DNA of 64,000 bases from Phytophthora sp. 'mugwort' (lineage: Eukaryota; Oomycota; Peronosporomycetes; Peronosporales; Peronosporaceae), in NCBI GenBank assembly GCA_033558025.1, contig JAUCEF010000013.1, positions 2,473,001 through 2,537,000 of the forward strand. Reading direction: 5' to 3'. Position numbers and translations under genes: made by a program. Below the pieces are notes generated by a model, which was not told where the DNA came from, searched no databases, and worked only from the letters and a program-made list of their open reading frames with translations. Of this stretch, positions 23,291-33,034 are shown in pieces. Within the stretch, counting starts at the first letter, position 1. Each line of letters begins with the position of its first letter.

Positions 23291-23534
23291 ATGGCTAACC
23301 TCACGTACTCCCACCCCCGTAACTACGGCAAGGACTCGCGCCACTGCCGCGTGTGCAAGACCACCCGTGGTCTGATCCGCAAGTACCACCTGAACATGTG
23401 CCGTCGCTGCTTCCGTGAGCGCGCCACCGACATTGGCTTCGTCAAGGTAAATGACAGGACTGCAGGCAGTCTACAGGGCAATGGACGAGAGACTGACGAT
23501 GACTATTGTGGCATGTGTCTTGCAGTACCGGTAA
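23291..23534 (+). CDS. RPS29: 40S ribosomal protein S29 (uS14), 2 exons
   Basis: Exons at 23291-23446 and 23526-23534 give 54 residues; the last exon adds only Tyr-Arg and the stop. The protein begins [17 protein letters not shown] and has the zinc ribbon HCRVCKTT...NMCRRCFRE with its four cysteines. Family length is about 56 residues, so it is complete. uS14 sits in the head of the small ribosomal subunit and needs one Zn2+. The intron splits the conserved C-terminal FVKYR, which fixes both splice sites. Confidence 0.97.
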
Positions 23535-24129
23535 ATATGTTATTGGTCGGCTAACCGCTCGCTGGACGACTGGGGTAAGCGCGCGTGACCAATCGCGCTC
23601 GCTGACGCTGACGCCTGCGACTGCGCGTGCAATGGAAAGGGTTGTTTAGATACGCCGAAGGACACGTCATTTAGTTCATTCTGATGAGCTGGAGAAGAGA
23701 GGACGCTGGGACGTCTCGACGTCAAAGCTGCTCGCTCCACCTCCTGGTAATCGAATGAAGCTGATTTGCAAAAAGACTCCTCCCCCACGTAAGAGTCTGC
23801 GTCTTTGTCTCTTCCGTTGTCGCTTGATACAAGAACGGCATGCAGTCCCTTCTTGCAACTGTTATTATGCTTATGTCGTGCAGAACTCCGTATCCTTGCT
23901 CTTCACAGCAACAATGTCCTCCCAACACATCGTGTAGAATGCCGTGCGGTGGTAACGCTCTACGAACAGGAATGCAGGACACAATTTGTTAGTGGCAGTT
24001 ATTGCAATTGTGACTAACAAAGGCAATGTATTTTGTCCACATCAGAAAAGGCTGATGTTCATTAATCCCTGCAAAACGCATTTTAATGCTTAAAAGTGGA
24101 TAACACAAATATTCCTTGGATCCAATACA
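23535..24129. other. Intergenic between RPS29 and the TMEM131-like gene
   Basis: About 600 bp with no convincing coding frame or repeat. It contains the 3' flank of RPS29 and the 5' flank of the next gene, with AT-rich sequence directly before the ATG at 24130. Confidence 0.4.
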
Positions 24130-27100
24130 ATGCGCACCTCTGGCGGCGCGGGCGCCTCGCTCCGCGACGCCACGCCGGGGCCTTTGGATAAGATAATCAC
24201 CTTGCTATTGACTGTATTGCTCCTCTGTCCGCTAGTCGCGGCCGAGTCCGTATCGCAGCCTGCGCCGCAGCGTCGCGAATGGAATCCGCACATTCCGCTT
24301 GAGAGTCACGTGGTGGTGGGCGCCGACGGCATTGCAACGTCACGTGGGGCTGGACGCAGACGCAGCGACGGACTATCAATCACCCGTAGCATCCCAGTGG
24401 AGATTGGCGCTGCCCCCGACGCGACAGTGGACGACCAAGCCATTAAGTTCACACCCGCCCGAGTGGACCTCGGACGCGTGGAAACATGTTCTCCGCAGAT
24501 ACATTACGTGGGAGTGGAGAACCGAGGTCGAGTATCAGTGCGACTCGATGGCGCAGACTTTACGCATGAAGGTTTCTCACTTGCGAACGATGTTCAAGGC
24601 ATCCGATTAGATCCAGGCGACCGATTCAATGTGCAATTTGTGTTTGTGCCAAGTGACGTGGAACCGAACGGAATAGATACATATTTGAGGGTATTCACGA
24701 CGTCAGGACTATTTTCACTGCCTATTAGCAGTCCGGAAGTGGCATTCAATCGATACGGTGTTAGTGCTGTCTGGGCATCGGTTCCTGCTGGAGTGCGTTT
24801 TGGACGGTCGCTGCAGTTTATCAACCCTTTGGAGGAAACCATTCGAATTACGGAGATATACGCACTGGACAGCTTTGTCCATATCGAGCTGCTTAATGGT
24901 AGCAATTGGATTGGGCCGCGATGGCCAAGAGAAGAGGATGGCGAGGAAGTTACCGAGGTTCCAGGCGAATACGACCCCCAATCCGACTACGCTAGACGAG
25001 CAAACCGCGGCGCTTGGGATATGCCCGCGGGAACAATCAGTCCGTTGATAAAAGTGTCACTGCAAAAGAATACGCCTGCTGGGGGCCACTTTACCTACAT
25101 TCACATTGTCGCTGGCGAGCGGCGCTTGCTGGTGGTGCCTGTGCGCATTAATGTGCTAAAACCTGGCATACATATTGAACCTAAAGAACTGGATCTAGGA
25201 ATGCTGACCGATCTGCATGACGACGAGCACCTTGAAGCTACTTTTAATTTGTACAATGCTGGCGTGAATCCTATTGAAATATTGGAGCTCAAAGTCTTGG
25301 AAAGCAACTTACTCGTCTCCGCGCAATTAAGGGGTGGTTCATCTGTAATCCCTCCGCGAACGCAGGTATTAAACGCACTTGCTGTCCAAATTCGTGTAGA
25401 TAAAAAACCCATTGGAACCTGTTTTGCATCGCTACTATTGAAGACAAATGCATCGAGCTCGGAGCTGGGGCAGCGGAAGTTGAAATTGTATGGGCGAATG
25501 GCTCATGGTAACGTGGCTTTCCAACTTAACGAGACCCGTTTTGGGGTCATCATGCCTTTAGAAAATGTATTATATGGCGGTGAATACCACAATAACGTTG
25601 CAACTGAAATTGAGAATGAACAAATTGTTGAGGATCATGAGATTCCTAGTACCAAACTGGTGTCAAATATTGGTGAGAATAATTCGATGGGGGTTATGGC
25701 TGGTACAACTGCGTTCCGAACAATTGAATTATGGAACAAATTTGATTGTCCTGTAGAGCTACAACGGGTATGGATAAATTTCGCCTTACCAGATCAAAAC
25801 GAGGTGTCGGTGTACAAATTTCAACAGGGTGTCGTCCCTCCTGGATCAGCCTGGCCAAAAGTTTCTTTGCAGATCACCCCAACCCTGCAAAGCAAAGTCG
25901 CAGTGCGGTCGTATTCGCTTACAGTGGAGACAAATGTTACTCTTCACCGTATCCTGATAATTGTTTATCACGGCTTCCTGACCGTGAACTCAACCAGAGG
26001 CCTTGACGACTATTCTGTTTCAGGCTACTACAGTCACTCGCACATACGCGAGCTTAACTCGTCTCAATCGTGCTTGGAATTGCCAAAAGGTGGCCTTGTA
26101 ACCAGCGCATCACCACGCATCGATGGTGGAGAAGGAACAACAGACACAGAAGCTGTTCAAATATGCCGATCGCTTTTATTTGACTTGGAAAAAGTGGCAT
26201 CCCACCGGTCTCGTACGGAGGTAGTGACAATGAGAAATGAAAATCCTGTACCAGTAACGTTGAAAATTACAAACGTGTCCGAAGGCAACATCGTTATCCG
26301 AACTGATGTGTCGCTGGTACGCTTACTTGATGCTTCCGTTAGCGGAATGACAAAATATTGGAATCATGCGCGCGGACACAATTCTTCCGGCAATAATACA
26401 CAGAATATATTGTCTGGCGATAGTTTTGTCCTCCAGACTGGTGATCAAGTGGAGTTTAGCGTAGAAATTCAGGCGAAGGATACGCTGGGGGAACGTACTG
26501 TTCCAATCATGACAGTGCAGACTTCTGTAGAGATATTTCATCTCTATGCTCGACTTCGCATTGTGCGGGGTACGGTCGAACCAGTCACACCTGCAATCGT
26601 TTTGCCATCAATGTTTCCGGGGCGTACACAAGTTATCCATCTACAATTTCGCAATACCTTCGATCACTTGGTAACACCATTGAAGGCAACAACCAGCAGC
26701 TCGAGTTTGAAGATCTTGTCAATGAGGGATGCGTTGGCACCGAACCAAATTGAAAGCGTGTTAGAACTACTTTTCTCACCAGCGGAAAGCTCAACATGCT
26801 CTGACGCAAGGTTTCTTGCAGACTGCTTGCTACCATTGTCAGATACGGTGGACGGGCAGACATGCGAACAGCTTTCTGACTATGGGGAACTTGTGGACAA
26901 ACACGATTTGGATGCACTTAGTCGTCGTAATGCCTTTTGGAGTAGGACACAAGGCGCCGGGCGTCAATCGACAGTGAAAATCCAGGTATATTTGCAAACG
27001 GACATCGTGGAGGATGTTGCTCAAGTGACTATCCAGGCGCTGTTTGAGCGTCCTCTGGTGACGGCATTTAGTACCACTTTGCCGCAACTGAGCAATGGTT

Positions 27101-29526
27101 CGTTGAATATATTTGAGCAGAAGGAGTTTCTGCTGACGGAGCTTTACGATCGCAGTCACGTCTTCGTGAACGTGCACAACCCAAGCAACATTTCAATCCA
27201 GGTGGAGTTGACTGTGGCAGAAACTGATAGAGTTCTGTTTTATTCCTGTGCGAAAGAATCAAATGCAAATGAGGAATCGTTCGGTGGCAAAGCGAAAACA
27301 ATTTCGGAAGATATTTCGTCATCGTGTTTGGCAGAGTGGAAGGCAGTGGCTGCAGATGCTATAGCTCTACAACGGGAAGATAACCACGTGGACATTAACG
27401 TACCTCCATTTTACTTTCGGAAGAGAATCGTTCAAGTTTCACCTGGAGAAGAGGCTCAACTTGGACCAATTTACTATCTCCCCTCCAAAGTTCAAGAGGT
27501 GGCTACAACGGTATTTGTACGCAATGATCTCTCGCACATTGAGCCCGTGCCGCTACTTGCGCGCAGCGGGAAAGGGACGTTAGGTCTTTCAATGGACAAA
27601 TTAGGCAAATCCCGCTTTATCGCAACGGAGCGTCTCCGCGACGATGGGGAAGAAAATAGTGGAAATTCTGGTACACGACTCGGATACGATGGCGCTCTTC
27701 GCTTTGACGTCACCAAAGACGACACGTTTACAGATTACAGTCAAGACGCTGAGATCCTGCTTTCAAACACAGGACCGTTTGGCTTAACAATCCATAGTGT
27801 GAGCGTGGAAGAGTCAGGTAATTCTTCGCGGATAATGCCATCCTGGGCACCAGATACCGCATGCAGTGGCTTTGTAGTGACATCGGATCTTGCCACACTG
27901 AAAAATGGCGAAAGTAGTCAAATTGTTCTTGCTCCTGGCACGACTGCGCGTTGTCGTGTATCTTTCTGCGCTAGTTGCTTTGCGACCAAAGTGACAAGCT
28001 GGCTGGTTATTGATACGAGTGACAGCATCCAGCGAATTCGACTTCACGGCACGATTACAACGGATGCTGCTTTCTCATGTCTGCGCTCTCGGATGGCTCC
28101 TCCATTGCGAACTGCGTGCCACTATGTATGGATACTATCGACAGCGGTGGCCGTGATTTCTACGCTTTATAGCACATTTAATTTGGTGCATGACGCTTGG
28201 ACACACGGGACCGTGCACGAAATTCAGATTTCCAACCGCGCTGTTGACACTGAAAGCACCAGCTCGGAGATGATAATTCTCAAAAACGGAGAAAACTTAA
28301 CAACTCGAGACATGGATCATGAAGACAAAGCACCACGGCGCACTCCTACGTCAGTTGCTCGTTTTTTAAAAGAGAGGGAGACAACAGCGTTCGCCCCCTC
28401 AGCTCGTGTCGTGACACCTGCGGTTTCAAAGCTGTTAGAACAACGACACAAAGGGTTATGCTCAAGTGCTGGTAGTTCTGGGAACGTCCAATTCCATGAA
28501 GATGAAGAAGTTACTGCATTTCCAGCCACGAAGGTAAAATGTAGCGAGAATGAAGCCACCTCATTTTCAGTTGAAACTGAGAGCGTTTCACCGTCTAATG
28601 TGGCGTTTACGGCAACGGAAGCGAGTTGGCAAGACGTGAAAGAACCTGAAAAAGAAACTGGCAGCGAAGATATGGGTGCATCGCTTTTATCAACAAGATT
28701 ACCCCAAGTTGCCTCCAGCGACAACAGCGACCGTAAGCAGCGTGACTCCTTATCGGATGACAACTCTCAGTCTCCTGAAGATTTCCTTAGTTCTGGTTCA
28801 TCCTCCGACTCGACTATCGTTCAACCTGACGCCGAAGAGTCGAGTCGCGGTGTCGATTTCCCCCAGTTGTCGTTTGGTTTCCCTGGCGATGAGGGGAAAT
28901 CTGGTTCGGGGATTGCACCCAATATTGGCACAACACCGCCTACAAATGAAGATGGGCCTTTTGATGCCTTCAAGTCATTAGCAGCACGGTGGCGTACAGA
29001 AGACTGGCATGACAATTTGAGCGAACCGTCTCCGCCGTCGTTGCCAGAAAATTTATCGGTTATTGAAGGTTGGAACGACACTTTGTTGCTCAACACGTTG
29101 GGGCACGATTTACTTGGCTTAACGGCCGGTGACAACCAACGCGATGAGAATGTTCGTTCAAATAACCGCGGCGAACCAAACAGTTTTATCGGGGTGGGTT
29201 CGGGTCGGTACCTTGGTGGGTTCTCAGCTTTTGGTGCTGCTTCATTGTCAACGTCACCAAAAGCATCCACGATAAAGGCTCCTCCAGGATTTACGACCGC
29301 GGATGCCAAGCCGTTGGAGGCCCGAGCAGCTTTTGAAAAGTTTCGAGGCAGCATCGGTACGACCCCCTCGGCCCCCACCGCAAGCAGATCCAGTGAAGGC
29401 TTTGGCGCCCTGTTCGCCAGTAAGTTGCCGCTGTTTGGTCCGGCGCTGCCTCCTGATCATGACATGCTGGGTCGCATTGGCAGTGGGCGATCAAAGGTTC
29501 TCGGCCTTGACGCTTCAACGAAGTAG
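24130..29526 (+). CDS. TMEM131: TMEM131-like type I membrane protein (1,798 aa)
   Basis: The intact single-exon ORF opens with a signal anchor or signal peptide (KIITLLLTVLLLCPLVAA, residues 21-38). The next ~1,280 residues contain repeated immunoglobulin-like/PapD-type beta domains. The first, near residues 110-210, has the family pattern FTPARVDLGRVETC...VGVENRGRVSV and a later LQFINPLEETIRITEIYA. Around residues 1325-1350 a TM helix follows (YVWILSTAVAVISTLYSTF). A ~450-residue Ser/Glu-rich cytosolic tail completes the protein. In animals TMEM131 proteins recruit procollagen at the ER and hand it to COPII/TRAPP-dependent export. Oomycetes are not known to make animal-type collagens, so the cargo here is unknown. 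Assignment rests on domain pattern and topology, not on an alignment. Lack of introns is notable for so long a gene. Confidence 0.75.
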   Translation: MRTSGGAGASLRDATPGPLDKIITLLLTVLLLCPLVAAESVSQPAPQRREWNPHIPLESHVVVGADGIATSRGAGRRRSDGLSITRSIPVEIGAAPDATVDDQAIKFTPARVDLGRVETCSPQIHYVGVENRGRVSVRLDGADFTHEGFSLANDVQGIRLDPGDRFNVQFVFVPSDVEPNGIDTYLRVFTTSGLFSLPISSPEVAFNRYGVSAVWASVPAGVRFGRSLQFINPLEETIRITEIYALDSFVHIELLNGSNWIGPRWPREEDGEEVTEVPGEYDPQSDYARRANRGAWDMPAGTISPLIKVSLQKNTPAGGHFTYIHIVAGERRLLVVPVRINVLKPGIHIEPKELDLGMLTDLHDDEHLEATFNLYNAGVNPIEILELKVLESNLLVSAQLRGGSSVIPPRTQVLNALAVQIRVDKKPIGTCFASLLLKTNASSSELGQRKLKLYGRMAHGNVAFQLNETRFGVIMPLENVLYGGEYHNNVATEIENEQIVEDHEIPSTKLVSNIGENNSMGVMAGTTAFRTIELWNKFDCPVELQRVWINFALPDQNEVSVYKFQQGVVPPGSAWPKVSLQITPTLQSKVAVRSYSLTVETNVTLHRILIIVYHGFLTVNSTRGLDDYSVSGYYSHSHIRELNSSQSCLELPKGGLVTSASPRIDGGEGTTDTEAVQICRSLLFDLEKVASHRSRTEVVTMRNENPVPVTLKITNVSEGNIVIRTDVSLVRLLDASVSGMTKYWNHARGHNSSGNNTQNILSGDSFVLQTGDQVEFSVEIQAKDTLGERTVPIMTVQTSVEIFHLYARLRIVRGTVEPVTPAIVLPSMFPGRTQVIHLQFRNTFDHLVTPLKATTSSSSLKILSMRDALAPNQIESVLELLFSPAESSTCSDARFLADCLLPLSDTVDGQTCEQLSDYGELVDKHDLDALSRRNAFWSRTQGAGRQSTVKIQVYLQTDIVEDVAQVTIQALFERPLVTAFSTTLPQLSNGSLNIFEQKEFLLTELYDRSHVFVNVHNPSNISIQVELTVAETDRVLFYSCAKESNANEESFGGKAKTISEDISSSCLAEWKAVAADAIALQREDNHVDINVPPFYFRKRIVQVSPGEEAQLGPIYYLPSKVQEVATTVFVRNDLSHIEPVPLLARSGKGTLGLSMDKLGKSRFIATERLRDDGEENSGNSGTRLGYDGALRFDVTKDDTFTDYSQDAEILLSNTGPFGLTIHSVSVEESGNSSRIMPSWAPDTACSGFVVTSDLATLKNGESSQIVLAPGTTARCRVSFCASCFATKVTSWLVIDTSDSIQRIRLHGTITTDAAFSCLRSRMAPPLRTACHYVWILSTAVAVISTLYSTFNLVHDAWTHGTVHEIQISNRAVDTESTSSEMIILKNGENLTTRDMDHEDKAPRRTPTSVARFLKERETTAFAPSARVVTPAVSKLLEQRHKGLCSSAGSSGNVQFHEDEEVTAFPATKVKCSENEATSFSVETESVSPSNVAFTATEASWQDVKEPEKETGSEDMGASLLSTRLPQVASSDNSDRKQRDSLSDDNSQSPEDFLSSGSSSDSTIVQPDAEESSRGVDFPQLSFGFPGDEGKSGSGIAPNIGTTPPTNEDGPFDAFKSLAARWRTEDWHDNLSEPSPPSLPENLSVIEGWNDTLLLNTLGHDLLGLTAGDNQRDENVRSNNRGEPNSFIGVGSGRYLGGFSAFGAASLSTSPKASTIKAPPGFTTADAKPLEARAAFEKFRGSIGTTPSAPTASRSSEGFGALFASKLPLFGPALPPDHDMLGRIGSGRSKVLGLDASTK

Positions 29527-30633
29527 AAGCGGATGGCGATTTGCACACGAAAAGTCCGTGTTATCAGCTAAAACATTTTTTTTCAAAAACTAATCACATT
29601 CGTTGGCGCCATTCCCATTTTCATTGTTCCCTATGCAATAATGTGTCGAAGCGTCACAAGCTTCGTGCTTCGTCTGGAGTGTGGACACGATCGCTGATTT
29701 TAATCCAATGAAACAAGTAAGACGCTATAATATATAGTGGTTGCCGCAGTCGTCGCGCACGTGATCGCTTGAAAACACTTGGCCACCGCGATTGGCGGCT
29801 GATAAATAAAACTTGCAACGTCCGGATCTAGCGCGCCAGCTTTTGCGTGGTTCTTGCCCCAATGACTTGCTAGCGACAACAATGCCGCTGGAGCACAAGA
29901 AGTGGGTCGTGTTAGTCGCACCCGCGCTCTAGCAGGATGACCACGGTTGTCGGCTTACTTGCGGTTATTGGTCAGTCATATGGTGCCACGGCGCAGCTTG
30001 CTCTCTATGCAAATAACTCGCGGCATGCAAAGGTGGGCGCGAGCTGTGCTCGGCCAGACACTTCCGACACCTGGCTGTCGATCGGATGAGCGATGCAACG
30101 GCGCACTGCAAGTTGTAACGGCCGCCTTCCTTGGAACCAGGTGAAAAGAAGCGGTTGGGTATTTTCATGGTTAGTGTCTAAGCTTATTTGGCTTCAAAAT
30201 TTCATAACATTTCATGTGACCCGAAATATGCAGTCTTGGAAGTTTAGCAAGTGAAAACTGTACAAACGAACTCGATACTTGTGTTGTATGGACCGTATGG
30301 ATACCCCTCGTCTGACTAATAGCTACTTCGAAGTACTAAATAGTACCGCAAACCGTTTGGTATCGCAATCACAACAGCACCTGTAAGAACAGATGACAAG
30401 TTGCCGGCTGTTGCAGCGACTCTCCCCTTTGCAGGGGTTTTTGTCTCATCCATTCGCGATTGATTCCGGACTGTCCGTCACGTCGCTCCCCTTTGGCCTG
30501 CCTTCCCATTCCAGTTTCTACTGTATTCGTTGTCGTGAATCCTCGCAGGAAGCGCGAGCGAAAAAAGCAAAAAAATAAAGCTAATTACAGGTGGCACACT
30601 CAGATTTTTGCAGGTGTTTATCAGAACAGCAGA
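29527..30633. other. Intergenic, 5' flank of the EEP-domain gene
   Basis: About 1.1 kb. A 50-codon ORF with a signal-like start (29937-30089) was noted but lacks support. Near 30393-30620 the sequence is pyrimidine-rich, consistent with a 5' UTR; a CAG near 30610 could be a splice acceptor for a 5' UTR intron. No transposon was recognised. Confidence 0.35.
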
Positions 30634-32331
30634 ATGTACAAGGCGGTGCTTTTCGCCGCCGCCTACTTGCTAGCGATGACCGCCGGCGTTGAGGACGTCG
30701 AGGTGCACATCATGTCGTTCAATATCCGCACATCGCAGGCCTCAACCGACGCGGGCTCGACATGCAGCAACTGGGACGGCATCCGCAAGGACAACGTCAT
30801 CAGCAATATCAAGACCGCGGCAGCTGACTTTGTGGGCACACAGGAGACTTCGGACGCTCAGAAAACCTACTTGGACGCCCAGTTAGCAGGGACGTACTCA
30901 GTCATCGGAGAGAGCACAGGCTCCCTCAACGGGAACGCCAACGAATGGGACGCGCTGTACTACCGCTCGGACACATGGACAGTGCTCACAAACGGCATGT
31001 TCTGGCTCGGAACGGACCCGAATACCATGTCGGCTGGCTGGGGCATGAGCTATTACCGTACGTGTGTGTGGGGCCGCTTCCAGCACATCGCGACTGGATC
31101 GACGATCTGTGTGCTCAACACGCACTACGAGACGCCAGGCAACGACGAAGCTCAGGAGAACGGCTCCAACATTATCCTTGAGCGCATCAAGACGAACTGC
31201 GACGCAAGCGATAGTCTCATTGTGCTGGTGGGAGACTTTAACGCTCTCAAGAGCTACTCGGCCATGCAAATTCTGTTCGCAAACGACATGGAAGATCCGT
31301 CCGATGATGCGACGTTCTGCGGCGATATGCTGTCGGCGACCTGCTCCGTCAAGTACGACTTCACGCTGTACCGTACTCAGAGCGACGACGCGTGCTACCT
31401 ACAGTCGGAGATTTCGCGCATCAATTACGACGGCTGCTACTCGTCCGACCACGCCGGACTCATTGGCAGCTTTTGCCTCCAAGGTTCGTGCTGCTCGAAC
31501 AGCTCGTCGTCAACATCAGGCTCTTTCGACGACTATTCCCAAGACAGTAGCATCGCGAGCGAAAGCGATGTGCTCGGCAGCGTGCAGGCAAGTGATCTCA
31601 CGGGTGCTGGTACGAAAGCCGAAACGGACTCCACGAGCTCTTCCACTGGCGTTGCTCAGACAATCTCTACTTCGTCCGAAGGAGGTGGTAGCACGTCGAC
31701 AACCATCGGAATCATCTTGGGCTCTCTCGGTGTGTGTGGTCTTGTTGCTCTTGTGGTTATCCGACGAAAAAAAACCCTCGAACAACGGGCTCATTTCGAG
31801 AAATCGTACGACCCGGACGCCAGCGGCTACTTTGCAGGTCCTACTGCAGCGAGAGCAGTGTCCGACATATCAGCACTGTCCCCACTTCCCGAGGAAATCG
31901 ACGAGCGCATCTCCAGTTCTCCCATTCCGGAGCTTGTCGCAGTACCTCGTGATACTCGCATCTCTACGTCTTCCTCAGTCTCCGCTTCGGACTCGGAGGT
32001 AGCGCGACACGATGACCGGAGCTCCGAGCTCCCTCGTTCCAGCAGCCAGAGCTCCAGCCGACGATCCTCCACTGCGATGCTGCTAGCTCAGGGCAACTCC
32101 GAGTATTCGTCTGCGTACAGTAATTCCGTCCTCCAAAATGAGGATGGCTTCAACCCGTCCATCATTAGTTACGGCAACTCGTCCATCTCAAGTTACAGCT
32201 ACGCCGAGTCGTACGGGAGCTCCTCTATCGCAATGAGCAAGGTCAACTTCAGCGAGATCTTCGCACCCGATTCATGCGTGTCGGACGACAGCGAGATCTC
32301 CAAGTCGCAAGCAGACTTCGCCAAGCTCTAA
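30634..32331 (+). CDS. Secreted, membrane-anchored endonuclease/exonuclease/phosphatase-fold protein
   Basis: The single-exon ORF encodes 565 residues from the ATG at 30634. Residues 1-18 are a signal peptide (KAVLFAAAYLLAMTAGV). Residues ~24-280 form an EEP fold: MSFNIR at 27, GTQETSD near 73, NEWDALYYRSD, VLNTHYET, GDFNALKS near 200 and the catalytic SDHAGLIGSF near 271. The Asp-Asn and Asp-His pairs of the active site are present, so metal-dependent phosphodiester or phosphomonoester cleavage is likely; the substrate (nucleic acid, inositol phosphate or sphingomyelin) cannot be told from motifs. Next come a Ser/Thr-rich stalk, one TM helix (TIGIILGSLGVCGLVALVV, ~358-378) and a ~185-residue Ser-rich tail. 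The catalytic domain should face outside or the vacuolar lumen. Confidence 0.85.
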   Translation: MYKAVLFAAAYLLAMTAGVEDVEVHIMSFNIRTSQASTDAGSTCSNWDGIRKDNVISNIKTAAADFVGTQETSDAQKTYLDAQLAGTYSVIGESTGSLNGNANEWDALYYRSDTWTVLTNGMFWLGTDPNTMSAGWGMSYYRTCVWGRFQHIATGSTICVLNTHYETPGNDEAQENGSNIILERIKTNCDASDSLIVLVGDFNALKSYSAMQILFANDMEDPSDDATFCGDMLSATCSVKYDFTLYRTQSDDACYLQSEISRINYDGCYSSDHAGLIGSFCLQGSCCSNSSSSTSGSFDDYSQDSSIASESDVLGSVQASDLTGAGTKAETDSTSSSTGVAQTISTSSEGGGSTSTTIGIILGSLGVCGLVALVVIRRKKTLEQRAHFEKSYDPDASGYFAGPTAARAVSDISALSPLPEEIDERISSSPIPELVAVPRDTRISTSSSVSASDSEVARHDDRSSELPRSSSQSSSRRSSTAMLLAQGNSEYSSAYSNSVLQNEDGFNPSIISYGNSSISSYSYAESYGSSSIAMSKVNFSEIFAPDSCVSDDSEISKSQADFAKL

Positions 32332-32635
32332 GTCGACAGTGTCGCGTTCTTCGTCCGTGCGTCCCATCAAGCCTCCGCGCACACACACACTATTGCCATA
32401 TCAATTTGGCAGTATTCCCGCGAGACCAGCCATAAAGTTAGTTAGCTCCCACCTCCGTTTTGTCATTACCCAATAATTGCCAAATACACACGAGAGAAAA
32501 AAATCTTCCTTCCATTTCCACCAAAAGTGATTGCATGAAAAAGTTGCCACGTGGAACAGCGCGAAATGATAAGGTTTCTATTAACATTAGCTGCCCCGGA
32601 TAATACATGTGGCCTAACCTTTTTTCGCCTAAACG
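32332..32635. other. Convergent intergenic space
   Basis: About 300 bp between the stop codons of the EEP gene and the small coiled-coil gene; 3' flanks only, nothing else seen. Confidence 0.4.
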
Positions 32636-32920
32636 TTAGACTGTTCTCTCCGTTAGCCGCATCCTCTTCTCCTCGAGCTGCTTGTCAACGGTGTTAAGCT
32701 CCCGCTCCAATCGCGACTTCTGCTGCATGAGCCACTGCAGGTGTGACTCCATCTCTTGTGTCTTGCCGGCTCGCGTGTCCTTAATGGCCTGCTGCACGCG
32801 GTCACGCTTGCTGTCCGACTTTTGAATGCGATTGAAGGCGCGCTCCACCAGCTTGGACGCTTCCTCCAGCTCCGACTCGGTCTCTACGTTCGCCCGCGCG
32901 CTGAAGCAGTTCAAGCTCAT
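32636..32920 (-). CDS. Small coiled-coil protein (94 aa)
   Basis: The ORF starts at an ATG (MSLNCFSARANVETESELEE) and is almost wholly helical, with heptad-like Leu/Ile spacing (LVERAFNRIQ, LQWLMQQKSRLERELN, LEEKRMRL). It has no signal peptide or TM segment. It starts 114 bp from CFAP299 on the opposite strand, so the pair probably shares a promoter. Since CFAP299 is flagellar, a co-expressed flagellar or centrosomal role is possible but only an inference. Family not recognised. Confidence 0.65.
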   Translation of the reverse strand: MSLNCFSARANVETESELEEASKLVERAFNRIQKSDSKRDRVQQAIKDTRAGKTQEMESHLQWLMQQKSRLERELNTVDKQLEEKRMRLTERTV

Positions 32921-33034
32921 TTTGTGTCGACCGTTGAGTGAATGGAAGACGAAATATATTTACTTACAGAGGTTGACATATAGGACGATAGAGGGTTTCA
33001 CAACAGTTGAAGTTGTGCCGCGTCTTTTCGCACG
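32921..33034. promoter_or_regulatory. Bidirectional promoter, coiled-coil gene / CFAP299
   Basis: A 114-bp gap separates two divergent ATGs. Transcription of both genes must start here. No defined motif was recognised. Confidence 0.45.

Noticed and set aside
29937..30089. 50-codon ORF with a signal-like start
   Set aside because: Too short, no cysteine pattern or known motif, no neighbour support.
31064..32002. 312-codon plus-strand ORF
   Set aside because: It is an out-of-frame shadow of the EEP gene, with Arg/Thr-rich sequence typical of GC-rich shadow frames.
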